From Blastopirellula sediminis (lineage in GTDB: Bacteria > Planctomycetota > Planctomycetia > Pirellulales > Pirellulaceae): a stretch of 64,000 nucleotides of DNA. Under the pieces are notes generated by a model, which ran no database searches, was not told the origin of the DNA, and worked only from the letters and a program-made list of their open reading frames with translations. The DNA lies in the NCBI RefSeq assembly GCF_020966755.1, contig NZ_JAJKFT010000010.1, forward strand, positions 868,001 to 932,000, in the 5' to 3' direction. A program made the position numbers and the translations under genes. Position 1 is the stretch's first letter. Every line of letters begins with the position of its first letter. Below, piece after piece: positions 53,462-62,025 of the stretch.

Positions 53462-54424
53462 TTACGGTAGCGAGGTCGGGTTTCCATCCGCGATGGAAAG
53501 CGCGTTCGAGTAGACCGTCGAGTCGATCGTTTCGCCGACGAAGCGGCAGCTCGCATCGCCCAAGCACATGATTACGCCGCCGGGATGGAAGCTGCGTGCC
53601 GCGACACCAGCCGTCGAAGCCGCGTCCGGATTCGTGTTCAGACCGAATACGGTTTGGTTCGTGGTGTTCGCCGAGTAGTGGCTCGCGTCCATTCGGGTTT
53701 TCGTGTTTGGCGTGATGATCACTTCCGGCGAAGTGCCTGCATTGCGGCCGCAGAAGGTCGCTCCGGTGTTCCAGCCCCAAGCGCCGCGATCGTCCCCGCC
53801 GCTGCTCAGATTCATGATTTCGCTAAGAATCACGGAGTTGGACGTTCCGTCAGTCATGTCGCGGAACTTGGCGCCATACTGCCCCACCACGTTAAACGCT
53901 CCTTTGCGGGCGCCATTGTTGAAGTCGCCGCGGTTCAATAGTTTTCCGGCGCCTTGGCAGACTGCGTAGTTGACCTTCGCGAAACCGTCGTAGTCTTGGT
54001 TCAGTCGCGTCGTCACCGTCGGATGACTCGGGCAAAGGAACGCTTCCGGTTGCTGGCGAGTAACCAAGTTGTTGGTCGTATCGCGAGCAATAACGCCAAA
54101 GTTGTACTGCGAGTGCAAGTTGTTCTGTTCGATGAACGGCAGAATCATCAGCGCCCAAGTAGCGCCCCAATTCGCATCGCGGCCGTTTTCCGGAACGGTG
54201 GTTCCCGTTCCCAGCCAAATCGCCGCCGGTGGGAAGCTGCCGAACGTATCGTGGTAGTTGTGCATCGCCAGACCAAGCTGCTTCTGCTGATTGGTGCAAG
54301 TCATCCGGCGTGCCGCTTCGCGAGCTTGTTGAACGGCGGGAAGCAACAAGGCGATCAACACGCCAATGATTGCGATCACGACTAGAAGTTCAACGAGGGT
54401 AAACCCTGCGCGTCGATTACGCAT
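53462..54424 (-). CDS. DUF1559 protein with prepilin-type N-terminus
   Basis: 320 aa from the ATG at 54422-54424, with AGGAG eight bases upstream; the extra 64 codons upstream are not used. [20 protein letters not shown] gives the prepilin motif, then [20 protein letters not shown] and AMHNYHDTFGSFPPAAI. The C-terminus carries SFHPGGVIMCLGDASCRFVG. Third DUF1559 in the window. Confidence 0.95.
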   Translation of the reverse strand: MRNRRAGFTLVELLVVIAIIGVLIALLLPAVQQAREAARRMTCTNQQKQLGLAMHNYHDTFGSFPPAAIWLGTGTTVPENGRDANWGATWALMILPFIEQNNLHSQYNFGVIARDTTNNLVTRQQPEAFLCPSHPTVTTRLNQDYDGFAKVNYAVCQGAGKLLNRGDFNNGARKGAFNVVGQYGAKFRDMTDGTSNSVILSEIMNLSSGGDDRGAWGWNTGATFCGRNAGTSPEVIITPNTKTRMDASHYSANTTNQTVFGLNTNPDAASTAGVAARSFHPGGVIMCLGDASCRFVGETIDSTVYSNALSIADGNPTSLP

Positions 54425-54789
54425 CTGTGAGTACTCCTGATGGAAAAGATGAGATGAAAAGGACGCGATGAGACCGCAAACATGAACAGAGATTAAGCGA
54501 TTCATTGCGCAAAGTAAGCCTCCATTGTATCGACACTCTTGAGATCCGTTACGGGGAGGACAGCAAAAAATCTCTATTTTTTTGTAAATGCAAGAATTCG
54601 CCCATTGCGCTGACAATCAGAGGAAAGAAAGGCCCATTAAATTGCATAAATAGTCTGTACTTTCTTGCCTTCGTACATCTGGCGACGGGTACGCCAAGAG
54701 GAATTCAGCCAAATCAGCAGATTTCGGAGTCGCCGACTTGGCTCGATCTAGCCCCGTGAATCGCCTACTGCGTCAGTTCAAAACTGACT
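54425..54789. other. 365-base upstream region of the third DUF1559 gene
   Basis: AT-rich, lower GC than the neighbours, notably near 54560-54660. I see no gene, repeat arm or clear promoter pair. It should contain the DUF1559 promoter. Confidence 0.6.
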
Positions 54790-55050
54790 TCATTTGCCCG
54801 TCAGCGGCGTCGAGTTGATGCTGCGAAACTGCTTTGGCAAATTCGGCATCTCTTTTGGCTGCAAAGCGGAGGACGGGTTCGCGCCAAGCGAGACTTCAAC
54901 TTCCGGCGGAATGATGACGACCTTGTACTGGCCAGGCGTGATGCCGCCGGCGGCCGCGACTTCAATGGACCCATCGGCGTCCAGAAAGGGATGTATCTCG
55001 ACATAAGCCCCCGGAAGAGCTTTTTGGGAGAAACTCCCATTCCAGCCACA
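54790..55050 (-). pseudogene. Remnant of a DUF1559-associated lipoprotein
   Basis: The reverse strand encodes 86 codons open from a stop at 55051-55053 to TGA at 54790. There is no usable start. The translation includes ALPGAYVEIHPFLDADGS, EVAAAGGITPGQYKVVIIPP and LPKQFRSINSTPLTGK, which is the C-terminal half of the planctomycete lipoprotein family that begins with a VSGxVTxxG block. The lipobox and the first domain are missing; a frame with MASLVHPDVAG overlaps the break, so a frameshift or deletion is likely. It lies just after the glycoside-hydrolase-like gene. Confidence 0.7.
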
Positions 55051-55107
55051 TCAGGGTGCACCAATGAGGCCATCTCGGTCGCTCGGCGGAAATCGGTGGC
55101 CGCTAGA

Positions 55108-56661
55108 TTACTCTCCGATCGGTTGCCCCAGCTTTTGCGCCCAAGCGGCAATCGCTTGGTACTTGGGGGAATCGGCCGGGTCTTCGTCGAGCGATTGTAG
55201 CGCGCCCCAGCTACCCCATTTCGACCAACTGCCAACCGAAGAGAAGTAGCAGAAGATTCCGCCTCCGTTGGCTTCCCACGCGGCGAAGTACTTGGCGTAG
55301 ATCTCTCCCAAACGGGGATTGGAGTTCGCGGCGTGCAACAGCTTGGTCAGCTCTTCATTGCTCTCCCCACCACCGACGCCCACAAAGTGCTGTCCCCCTT
55401 CGTAAGCCAACAGCTGTAACTTGTGCTTGGCGGCCAACTGATGGTTTTCTTCCATCCACTTCGTGCACTCGGGAAGGGAATGCTGCTCGGCATGATCGAG
55501 CAGTCGGTCGACGGTCCAGCTGGCGACTTCCTCCGACGAAGGCTTTCCCGTGGGACTCAGGTTCATGCTCAAGTAGGGAGCGATCGCCAGCGCGTCGGCC
55601 TGCTTCGCCGCATCGCGAAAGTTGAGGATCTGCTGGGCGACGTAGGGGTTGGCCGCCTGGGAAGGTAGAACGCGGACGAGGCGCTGCCGGCCGAATTCCT
55701 TTTGCCAGATCTGGAAGATCTCGACCGAGCGATAGGCGGTGTAATACCAGGCCGCTTCCCAGGCCTTGTCGGCAAAGCCGAGCTTCTGCCCCTGTTCGGC
55801 GGCGTAGCGGTTCTGCTGGAATTGGCCGTTCCAGACTTCGTTGGAGTACTCGATATAGACCTTCCGCTGCGGATCAAGCTTCTCCTTGGTCTGCGCCGCG
55901 AAACGTCGGACGTAATCGTCATCCGCCTTGTGCGGCATACAAAACCAAGCGTCGCACTCCAGCCGATTGACCAGGTCGACCATCGCTTCCAAAGGAACTC
56001 CATGTTGCGACCAGGTCGCATCTTCCATCGTTGGGCGCTCGGCCCAGGTCGAGATGGTCGAGTCGTTGGTATGCATGAAGTCCATGAAGCGGAGGCAGGC
56101 GACGCCACGCCACAGCTTCAAAAACGCCGGATTCCACGGCTCCTGCTCATACGTCTCGACATGCCCCGGCATGATGACGCGAATATTGCGGAGGTAGTCG
56201 CTTTTGTCGGTCTCCCGAATCTGCAGGGAGAATCCGCCGCGGCCTGCGTCGACGTTCAGCGTCAATCGCCCTGGCTCTTCCGACGTCACCTCGGCGGCGC
56301 CGGAAAAATCGAGCTTTCCTTTCCCGTCATACAGAACCGTAAAGTCGCCTGACGGATAGTGACCTCCTTGAATCGTGCACAAGGGAGACTCGGCCCAGCA
56401 GCCAGACTCCAGACTTTTGACCCATCCATGTTCATCGAGCGCGAGCTCCGGCCCTTGACCCCACGGCGATCCTTGCTGTTGACTGACCCAAGGTCGCGAC
56501 TGGCGGAAGACGTCGACGAACGGCAGTTCGGTATTCCAATCAACCGGCCCGGCCAGATTCATGCCGAGACTCGCCTTGGATTTGGCGGCCGGTTCAGCAG
56601 CCAATAGCGGCGAGACGAATAGCAAACAGAAGAGGAGGGCGGGGCAAAGGCGAACAATCAT
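55108..56661 (-). CDS. Secreted glycoside-hydrolase-like protein
   Basis: 517 aa with signal peptide MIVRLCPALLFCLLFVSPLLA. A beta-rich leading part (residues 30-165) precedes a barrel-like domain holding FMDFMHTNDSTISTWAERP, DAWFCMPHKADDDYVRRFA, and KVYIEYSNEVWNGQF; the Glu in YSNEVWN is a likely acid/base residue as in clan A hydrolases. RDAAKQADALAIAPYLSMNL and LLAYEGGQHFVG (possible nucleophile Glu) follow. I cannot name the GH family. It is divergent from dps. Confidence 0.75.
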   Translation of the reverse strand: MIVRLCPALLFCLLFVSPLLAAEPAAKSKASLGMNLAGPVDWNTELPFVDVFRQSRPWVSQQQGSPWGQGPELALDEHGWVKSLESGCWAESPLCTIQGGHYPSGDFTVLYDGKGKLDFSGAAEVTSEEPGRLTLNVDAGRGGFSLQIRETDKSDYLRNIRVIMPGHVETYEQEPWNPAFLKLWRGVACLRFMDFMHTNDSTISTWAERPTMEDATWSQHGVPLEAMVDLVNRLECDAWFCMPHKADDDYVRRFAAQTKEKLDPQRKVYIEYSNEVWNGQFQQNRYAAEQGQKLGFADKAWEAAWYYTAYRSVEIFQIWQKEFGRQRLVRVLPSQAANPYVAQQILNFRDAAKQADALAIAPYLSMNLSPTGKPSSEEVASWTVDRLLDHAEQHSLPECTKWMEENHQLAAKHKLQLLAYEGGQHFVGVGGGESNEELTKLLHAANSNPRLGEIYAKYFAAWEANGGGIFCYFSSVGSWSKWGSWGALQSLDEDPADSPKYQAIAAWAQKLGQPIGE

Positions 56662-56842
56662 CGCGAGGCTTTCGTTCGGTTCGTATCGGGGCGGAGTTGA
56701 ACCAGCAGGATCGCTTCAAGATAGCTGGTGGAACTACCGAAGTCACGTTTCCACGGCTGCGCCCCAATTGGCCCCTAATTGCCGCAGTCGTATGATGAAA
56801 GTCGAGCCCTGCGACAGAACGTCACCTCTGGAGATTTCCCCA

Positions 56843-57286
56843 ATGAGCGATCATGGCGCCGCGAAGGAACTAGGCAAGTTGTTGGCCGACTACGCCGTCT
56901 TCTATCAAAAGCTGCGCGGCTATCACTGGAACGTCGTCGGCAAAGATTTCTTTCCGCTGCACGCCAAGTTTGAAGAGTTGTACGACGCCGCGGCCGAAGG
57001 AATTGATGAGTTGGCTGAACGGATTCGCGGCCTCGGCGCTAATCCTCCTTGCACCCTCGCCGAATTCCTCGAACTGACGACGCTGACTGAAGACAACTCG
57101 CAAGCGTCGGCCGAAGCGATGGTCGCCAACCTGTATTCCGACATGGGCAAACTGAACGAGCACGTGAAAAAGGTGCACGCCCATGCCGACGAAATCGGCG
57201 ACACCGGCACCGTGATCATTCTCGAAGACTTTATCGTCAGTCTCGAAAAAGAACGCTGGATGCTCAGTTCTTACTTGCAGGCGTAA
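56843..57286 (+). CDS. dps: Dps-type ferritin-like DNA-protection protein
   Basis: 147 aa from the ATG at 56843; the frame upstream is shadow. The ferroxidase centre is intact: His28 (RGYHWNV), His40 (PLHAKFEELY), Asp55 and Glu59 (GIDELAERI), with the normal spacing of Dps dimers. It should oxidise Fe2+ with peroxide and store it in a 12-mer, protecting DNA in starvation. There is no Lys-rich N-terminal tail for DNA binding. A family B repeat follows the stop. Confidence 0.93.
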   Translation: MSDHGAAKELGKLLADYAVFYQKLRGYHWNVVGKDFFPLHAKFEELYDAAAEGIDELAERIRGLGANPPCTLAEFLELTTLTEDNSQASAEAMVANLYSDMGKLNEHVKKVHAHADEIGDTGTVIILEDFIVSLEKERWMLSSYLQA

Positions 57287-57297
57287 CTTCCGAGAAG

Positions 57298-57472
57298 AAT
57301 AGAACACGGAGGCCACGGATGAATCACGGAGAAACACGGTAAGAAATAAGAATCGGCGGTGAGAAAAGTCGGCGAGTTCCGTTACGGCGGGATTCGGATA
57401 AACCGCTATCTCGACTCTCTTTTCTTACCGCGTTTCTTTCCGTGCTCTTCGCCGTGGCGTCCGTGTTCTATT
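57298..57472. repeat. Family B inverted-repeat element, copy 2
   Basis: Outer arms (57298-57318 and 57452-57472) contain AGAACACGGAGGCCACGG with one mismatch; inner arms CACGGTAAGAAA (57335-57346) / TTTCTTACCGCG (57421-57432). Same architecture as the 34251 copy. Confidence 0.85.
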
Positions 57473-57495
57473 TCTTTCTTTTGCAGGCAAGAAAC

Positions 57496-57555
57496 AAAAA
57501 AAGGCGATCCGGCCAGCGGGGGCAAACTTGGGGGAATTGCCGGCCGGGATCGCCT
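57496..57555 (-). terminator. Long terminator hairpin downstream of the isomerase gene
   Basis: AGGCGATCCGGCC (57502-57514) pairs with GGCCGGGATCGCCT (57542-57555) with one bulge; seven T residues follow on the minus strand. The loop contains two G-runs. It lies about 250 bases past the isomerase stop. Confidence 0.7.
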
Positions 57556-57801
57556 AGTGCGGGAAACGTCAAATAGAACGGGCCGCATTCGTTCGGGCAA
57601 AAATCTTGCGGTCATTTCCTTCGACGCCTCAATTGTTCGCCTCCTTAGGAAAGAAGTCCACTTCCCAGCGATGTGGTTTTCCGCACCAGCAGCGGCGAAT
57701 TCACCGCAAAAGAAACACGCGCAGCGCGTCCCCCACCAAACGGGCGACTTCTCTCGACATGATCGTCATACTTGGATCGAAGTCGACGGTGAGATAACGC
57801 A

Positions 57802-58593
57802 CTAACCAGCGTGCGGAACCAATTGGCGCAGATACTCGAGCGACTGCTCGACCTCGGCGAGCGGATACTCGGGGTTCTCGCGCACGACGGTGAGATAGCC
57901 GTTATAGCTGGCGTCATCCAGCAGCGTCAGCAACATCGGGAAATCGGCCGAGCCTCGACCAAGTTCGACTTCGATGCCGCGGCCGATCGCCAGATCGCGG
58001 ACGCCGTCGCGGGCAACCACATGTCGCACATGCTTCAGCAGCACTTCGAGCGACTCGCGTGCGGAGAATCCGTTAACGATCAGCGCCCCTGGATCGAACT
58101 CGACTCCCAAGAGTCCATCGGGCAAAACGTTGAGCAAGCGATTAAGATCTTCGGCCGATTGCGGCCCCGTTTTGGCCGTCATAAAGACGCCGTTTTGATG
58201 AGCGTAACGCCCAATTTCGGACATCACGTCCCGCAGCAGCGTGAACTTCTCGTCGGTCTCTTCGGCCGGAATGCGACCGATGTGATTGGTCAAAAGTGGG
58301 GCGCCCAGTTTGTAGGCGCAGTCGATCGCCTCTTTGGTCGCGGCGATCCGTCGCTCCAAATCGTCCGAATCGTTGTAACCGCGGCGCGTCGGATAACTCG
58401 CGGCGGAGATCTTCAGATTCAAATCGTCGAGCAGTTTCCGAAACTGGCGAATCCCCGTTTGCGACAATTCGCGGGGGAGAATCTCGGTGCGGAGGTCAAT
58501 TTCGACGCCGCGAGCCCCCAGCTCCGAAGCGACTTGCAGCGCTTTGCGGACCGGAAGACGGAGGGAGCGAAGTTGAACGCCGAAACGAAACAT
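57802..58593 (-). CDS. Sugar-phosphate isomerase/epimerase (AP endonuclease 2-like TIM barrel)
   Basis: 263 aa from the ATG at 58591-58593 (MFRFGVQLRSLRLPV). TIM-barrel pattern: ASELGARGVEIDLRTEILP, KEAIDCAYKLGAPLLTNHIG, RDVMSEIGRYAHQNGVFMTAKTG, LGVEFDPGALIVNG, HVRHVVARDGVRD and EVELGRGSADFPMLLTLLDD, which supply metal-binding Glu, Asp and His residues. Family members isomerise sugars such as myo-inosose, xylose or tagatose; the substrate is unknown. It is divergent from the 888-aa gene. Confidence 0.85.
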   Translation of the reverse strand: MFRFGVQLRSLRLPVRKALQVASELGARGVEIDLRTEILPRELSQTGIRQFRKLLDDLNLKISAASYPTRRGYNDSDDLERRIAATKEAIDCAYKLGAPLLTNHIGRIPAEETDEKFTLLRDVMSEIGRYAHQNGVFMTAKTGPQSAEDLNRLLNVLPDGLLGVEFDPGALIVNGFSARESLEVLLKHVRHVVARDGVRDLAIGRGIEVELGRGSADFPMLLTLLDDASYNGYLTVVRENPEYPLAEVEQSLEYLRQLVPHAG

Positions 58594-58596
58594 AAC

Positions 58597-58623
58597 GATT
58601 GTCGCGATTGTCAGGATTGTCGG
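58597..58623. repeat. Three 9-bp direct repeats, GATTGTCNG
   Basis: GATTGTCGC, GATTGTCAG and GATTGTCGG stand head to tail just upstream of the isomerase ATG in the divergent promoter region. Such short spaced repeats may be a regulator-binding site, or slippage. Confidence 0.55.
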
Positions 58624-58763
58624 ATACAAAAAGGGACTGCCGCAGCTTGCCGGCGACAGGTCCGTCTGGCTTTATCCGTGGAATAAGCCAAGTTTTCAAG
58701 TACCTTTGCGCCCAGCATTTACGTGCAGCGCCGATTTTCGCTCCTTTTGCGCCCTTGTGCGAT

Positions 58764-61430
58764 ATGAATTCGCTTTTGCTGCTGCCGTTGTTGCTCGCCG
58801 CGATGCCTCAGGCCGAGGCTCCGATCGACGCGCGCCATCCCGAAGCGATCCAGCTCTACCATTGCGACTTTTCGCAAAACTTCGACCTCAATTACGACGA
58901 ATGGCCCGATCAATGGACGCGTCGCGGCGGAGTCGGTTTTCCGCGCTATCTTGATATCAAAGTCACCGAAGAGGACTCGGCGGTCGGCGATCGCTCGCTG
59001 AAGATGTCGCTCGACGGCGGCTCGGCGGCGATCTATAGCCCGCCGATCGAAGCGCGAGAAATCTTCAGCTACGTTCTCGAAGCGCGGATGCGGACCGAAG
59101 GGCTGAAGTACGACAAAGCGTTTCTCTCGATCACCTTCTTCGACGCCAAAGAGCAACCGATCGAGACGTTCTACTCCGAGCGTTTCCGCGAAACCGGCGG
59201 TTGGATCAAACTGCGCGTCGGGCCGGTCGCGCCCGTATCGACCGACGTCGCGATGGCGGTGATCGGTCTGCATATCGAACCGGCCGGCAAGATCGACGAA
59301 GACCTGACCGGCGCCGTCTTCTTTGACGACATCTGGTTCGCTCGCTTGCCGAAGATGACCCTCGCTACGCCTGACGGCACGCACGTCTTCTCCGACCCGA
59401 GCAATATCGACATCATCTGCGAAGTATCCGGCATCGTCGAGCGCGATCCGCGGATCGTGTTTGAGCTGGTCGACGTCGGCCGGCAGTCGCTCGCCAAGAT
59501 GGAAAGCCGCTTGAACGGCAAAGTGGTCGCCCGCAAATCGAATCTGGCGTCCGAGTTATTCGGGAAGCAGGCGCAGGCGACCGTCAATTGGGACATCGGC
59601 TACGCCGGCAAGATGGACTGGAAGCCGCCGATCACGCAGTACGGGTTCTATGAGATCCACGCCACCATGATCGGCAGCACAGGGCTGATGCATCGCCGCG
59701 TGATTTCGGTTGCGGTCGTCCCGGACGAACTTCCTCCGTCGACCGGCGAATTCGGCTGGTCGCTCCGCGACGGCGAAGCGCCGCTCGATATGACCAACAT
59801 GGGCAATCTGCTGACCAAGGTCGGCGTGAACTGGGTCAAGTTCCCGGTCTGGTACGGCGAGAACCAAAAGGAACGCGCCAATGAAGTCGCGCGGTTCGCC
59901 GAACGTCTGAAGAAAAACCATATCGAAATGATCGCGCTGGTCGACAAGCCGCCGGAGGATATCCGCTACTTGTTCGGCGAGAACGACAACTTGCTGGTCG
60001 CCAGCATCTTCGCCGAACCGATTCTGTGGCGACCTTATCTCGAACCGGTGATGACCCGGTTGTCGCTGAAGGTCCGCTATTGGCAGTTGGGTTCGGATGA
60101 GGACGTCAGCTTCGTCGGCTATCGCAACTTGCTGGAGAAGCTGGAACAGATCCACGCCGAACTGCGCAAGTCGGGACAAGACATTCGCCTGGGCGTGCCG
60201 TGGCGATGGATGGCCGAGACGCCGTCGGCCCGCAAGCTGCCGTGGGAATTCCTGGCTTATTCCATCATCCCGCAAAACGGGGACGTCAATGACGTCATCC
60301 CGCTGACCAAGGACGAGCTAGGCTCTTACCTCGATAGTTCGAAGGGCCCGACGCAGCGGTTCGTCACGATCTATCCGCTGGCGCGTTCCAAATACACGAC
60401 GAACGAACGAGCCCGCGACTTGCTTGAAAAGATGCTGTCGGCCAAGATCCACCATGCCGAAGCGGTCTTCATTCCGCGCCCGTTCGATCATGAATATGGC
60501 GTAATGAACGAAGACGGTTCGCCGAGCGAATTGCTCCTCCCGTGGCGAACGACCGCGCAGATGATCTCCGGCGCGACGTACTTGGGCCAACTGCAGCTTC
60601 CCAACGACAGCAACAACCACGTCTTTACCCGCGACGGCTCGACGACGATGGTGATCTGGAACGATCGCCCGGTGACCGAGACGATTTACCTGGGAGACGA
60701 CGTCGAAGTGGTCGACCTGTGGGGCCGCCGGGTGAAGCCGACGCAGGACGAACATCGCCAGGTGATCGAGGTCGGACCAATTCCGATGTTTATCGTCGGC
60801 ATGAACGAGTCGGTCGCCAAGATGCGGATGAGCTGCCAGTTTGACCCGGCGGTGCTCAGCAGCAATTTCGGCATTCCCCAACGTCTAAAGCTGTCGACGA
60901 AGAACGAGTTTCCGCAAAGCCTGAGCGGCGTCGTGCGAATCGTCGGTCCCGACGTCTGGGAAATCACGCCGGACGTGACGCCGTTCAAATTGTCGCTCGG
61001 CGGCGAATACGCCAACATGCTCAGCATCTTGCTCCGCAACGACGCTTCGAGCGGTTACCAGCGCGTGCGGCTCGATTTTGAAATCGAAGCGGACAAGACC
61101 TACAAGTTCAGCGTCTATCGCCGCATCTTGATCGGCAGCGGGATGCTGAACGTAGAGTCTTCCTGCCATCTCGACGAAGCGACCGGCGACCTGGTCATTG
61201 AAGCGGAACTGCTCAAACAGGACGACGACTTCTCGACCTTCGACTGCATGCTGTTCGCCCCGGGGCGTAAACGGATGCAAACGCGCGTGACGAACATGTC
61301 GCGGGGGCGGAAGACCGTCACCTACCGAATTCCGAATGGCGCCGATCTGCTGGGTACGAACCTGCTCTTGCAGATTCGCGAAATCGGCGGCGTCCGGATC
61401 TTCAATCATCGCGTCGTCGCCGCGCCCTGA
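58764..61430 (+). CDS. Large secreted protein with glycoside-hydrolase-like barrel
   Basis: 888 aa from the ATG at 58764, with a short signal MNSLLLLPLLLAAMPQAEA. Residues 20-185 form a carbohydrate-binding-like beta sandwich (LYHCDFSQNFDLNYDEWPDQ, then GDRSLKMSLDGGSA). The centre from about 330 is barrel-like: GVNWVKFPVWYGENQKERAN, HIEMIALVDKPPED, VRYWQLGSDEDVSFVG, where the Glu position expected after a WQLGSDE motif is present. Beta-rich domains close the protein. I cannot name a family. It is alone on its strand. Confidence 0.72.
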   Translation: MNSLLLLPLLLAAMPQAEAPIDARHPEAIQLYHCDFSQNFDLNYDEWPDQWTRRGGVGFPRYLDIKVTEEDSAVGDRSLKMSLDGGSAAIYSPPIEAREIFSYVLEARMRTEGLKYDKAFLSITFFDAKEQPIETFYSERFRETGGWIKLRVGPVAPVSTDVAMAVIGLHIEPAGKIDEDLTGAVFFDDIWFARLPKMTLATPDGTHVFSDPSNIDIICEVSGIVERDPRIVFELVDVGRQSLAKMESRLNGKVVARKSNLASELFGKQAQATVNWDIGYAGKMDWKPPITQYGFYEIHATMIGSTGLMHRRVISVAVVPDELPPSTGEFGWSLRDGEAPLDMTNMGNLLTKVGVNWVKFPVWYGENQKERANEVARFAERLKKNHIEMIALVDKPPEDIRYLFGENDNLLVASIFAEPILWRPYLEPVMTRLSLKVRYWQLGSDEDVSFVGYRNLLEKLEQIHAELRKSGQDIRLGVPWRWMAETPSARKLPWEFLAYSIIPQNGDVNDVIPLTKDELGSYLDSSKGPTQRFVTIYPLARSKYTTNERARDLLEKMLSAKIHHAEAVFIPRPFDHEYGVMNEDGSPSELLLPWRTTAQMISGATYLGQLQLPNDSNNHVFTRDGSTTMVIWNDRPVTETIYLGDDVEVVDLWGRRVKPTQDEHRQVIEVGPIPMFIVGMNESVAKMRMSCQFDPAVLSSNFGIPQRLKLSTKNEFPQSLSGVVRIVGPDVWEITPDVTPFKLSLGGEYANMLSILLRNDASSGYQRVRLDFEIEADKTYKFSVYRRILIGSGMLNVESSCHLDEATGDLVIEAELLKQDDDFSTFDCMLFAPGRKRMQTRVTNMSRGRKTVTYRIPNGADLLGTNLLLQIREIGGVRIFNHRVVAAP

Positions 61431-61439
61431 CGCCGAGCG

Positions 61440-61871
61440 CTACTCCCAGTTCAGCGCGTCGAGCGTACGCGCCAAACGGACCGCTTCGCGGAAGGGAGAG
61501 AGGGTCCACTGCGGCTTGTACCGAATGGCGAAGTAGAAATCGACGTCGTATTGCAACGTCACCAGGACCACCGTTTGCGAACGGGGCGTCAACTCGACGC
61601 ACAACGTTTGTCGCGCTCGCGATTCGGCGCCGATTAGACTTCCCCATAGATGACCGCGGCGGAAATGAAGACCCGGGGCGTGACTCGTGCGGTGAAATCC
61701 AACGCCCTTGTAGAAGTCGACGATCCGCTGCGAAAGCGTGTCGGAGGGCGCCACTTGAAACTGATAGCGATCGACGAATCCGCTCCAAATGAAACCAGAC
61801 GGACATTCGGCCCGAATCAGTTCGCCTGATTCTACCGCTTGCGGCGACGCGTATGGATTCAGTTCGGGCAT
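61440..61871 (-). CDS. Hypothetical protein with NPYASP head
   Basis: 143 aa from the ATG at 61869-61871. It opens MPELNPYASPQAVESGEL, resembling the head of the 1306-1713 protein. The rest is soluble and strand-rich (GFIWSGFVDRYQFQVAPSD, RARQTLCVELTPRSQTVVLV, DVDFYFAIRYKPQWTLSPF). No membrane segment or known family. It converges with the 888-aa gene. Confidence 0.7.
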   Translation of the reverse strand: MPELNPYASPQAVESGELIRAECPSGFIWSGFVDRYQFQVAPSDTLSQRIVDFYKGVGFHRTSHAPGLHFRRGHLWGSLIGAESRARQTLCVELTPRSQTVVLVTLQYDVDFYFAIRYKPQWTLSPFREAVRLARTLDALNWE

Positions 61872-62025
61872 ACGAGCGGACCTTCTAGCATCGACAAACG
61901 CCATCCTTTGATGATGACGCCGATTCGAGCGAACGACAAGCGATTTGCGGTACTGGGCGCGCTCGTAAAATGGATGCTAGCTTGGGGCGAGAGACGCCCT
62001 GTTCGCGTCTCTGCGAGTTCCGCTC

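Larger units (their letters stand above)
57287..57801. other. 515-base region with family B element and a terminator
   Basis: The family B copy spans 57298-57472, the isomerase terminator 57496-57555. The rest, 57556-57801, contains no supported gene. The 148-codon frame from 57359 is chance. Confidence 0.75.

Noticed and set aside
54801-55235. 144-codon minus-strand frame
   Set aside because: Shadow, crosses the end of the hydrolase-like gene; the adjacent frame shows the lipoprotein remnant.
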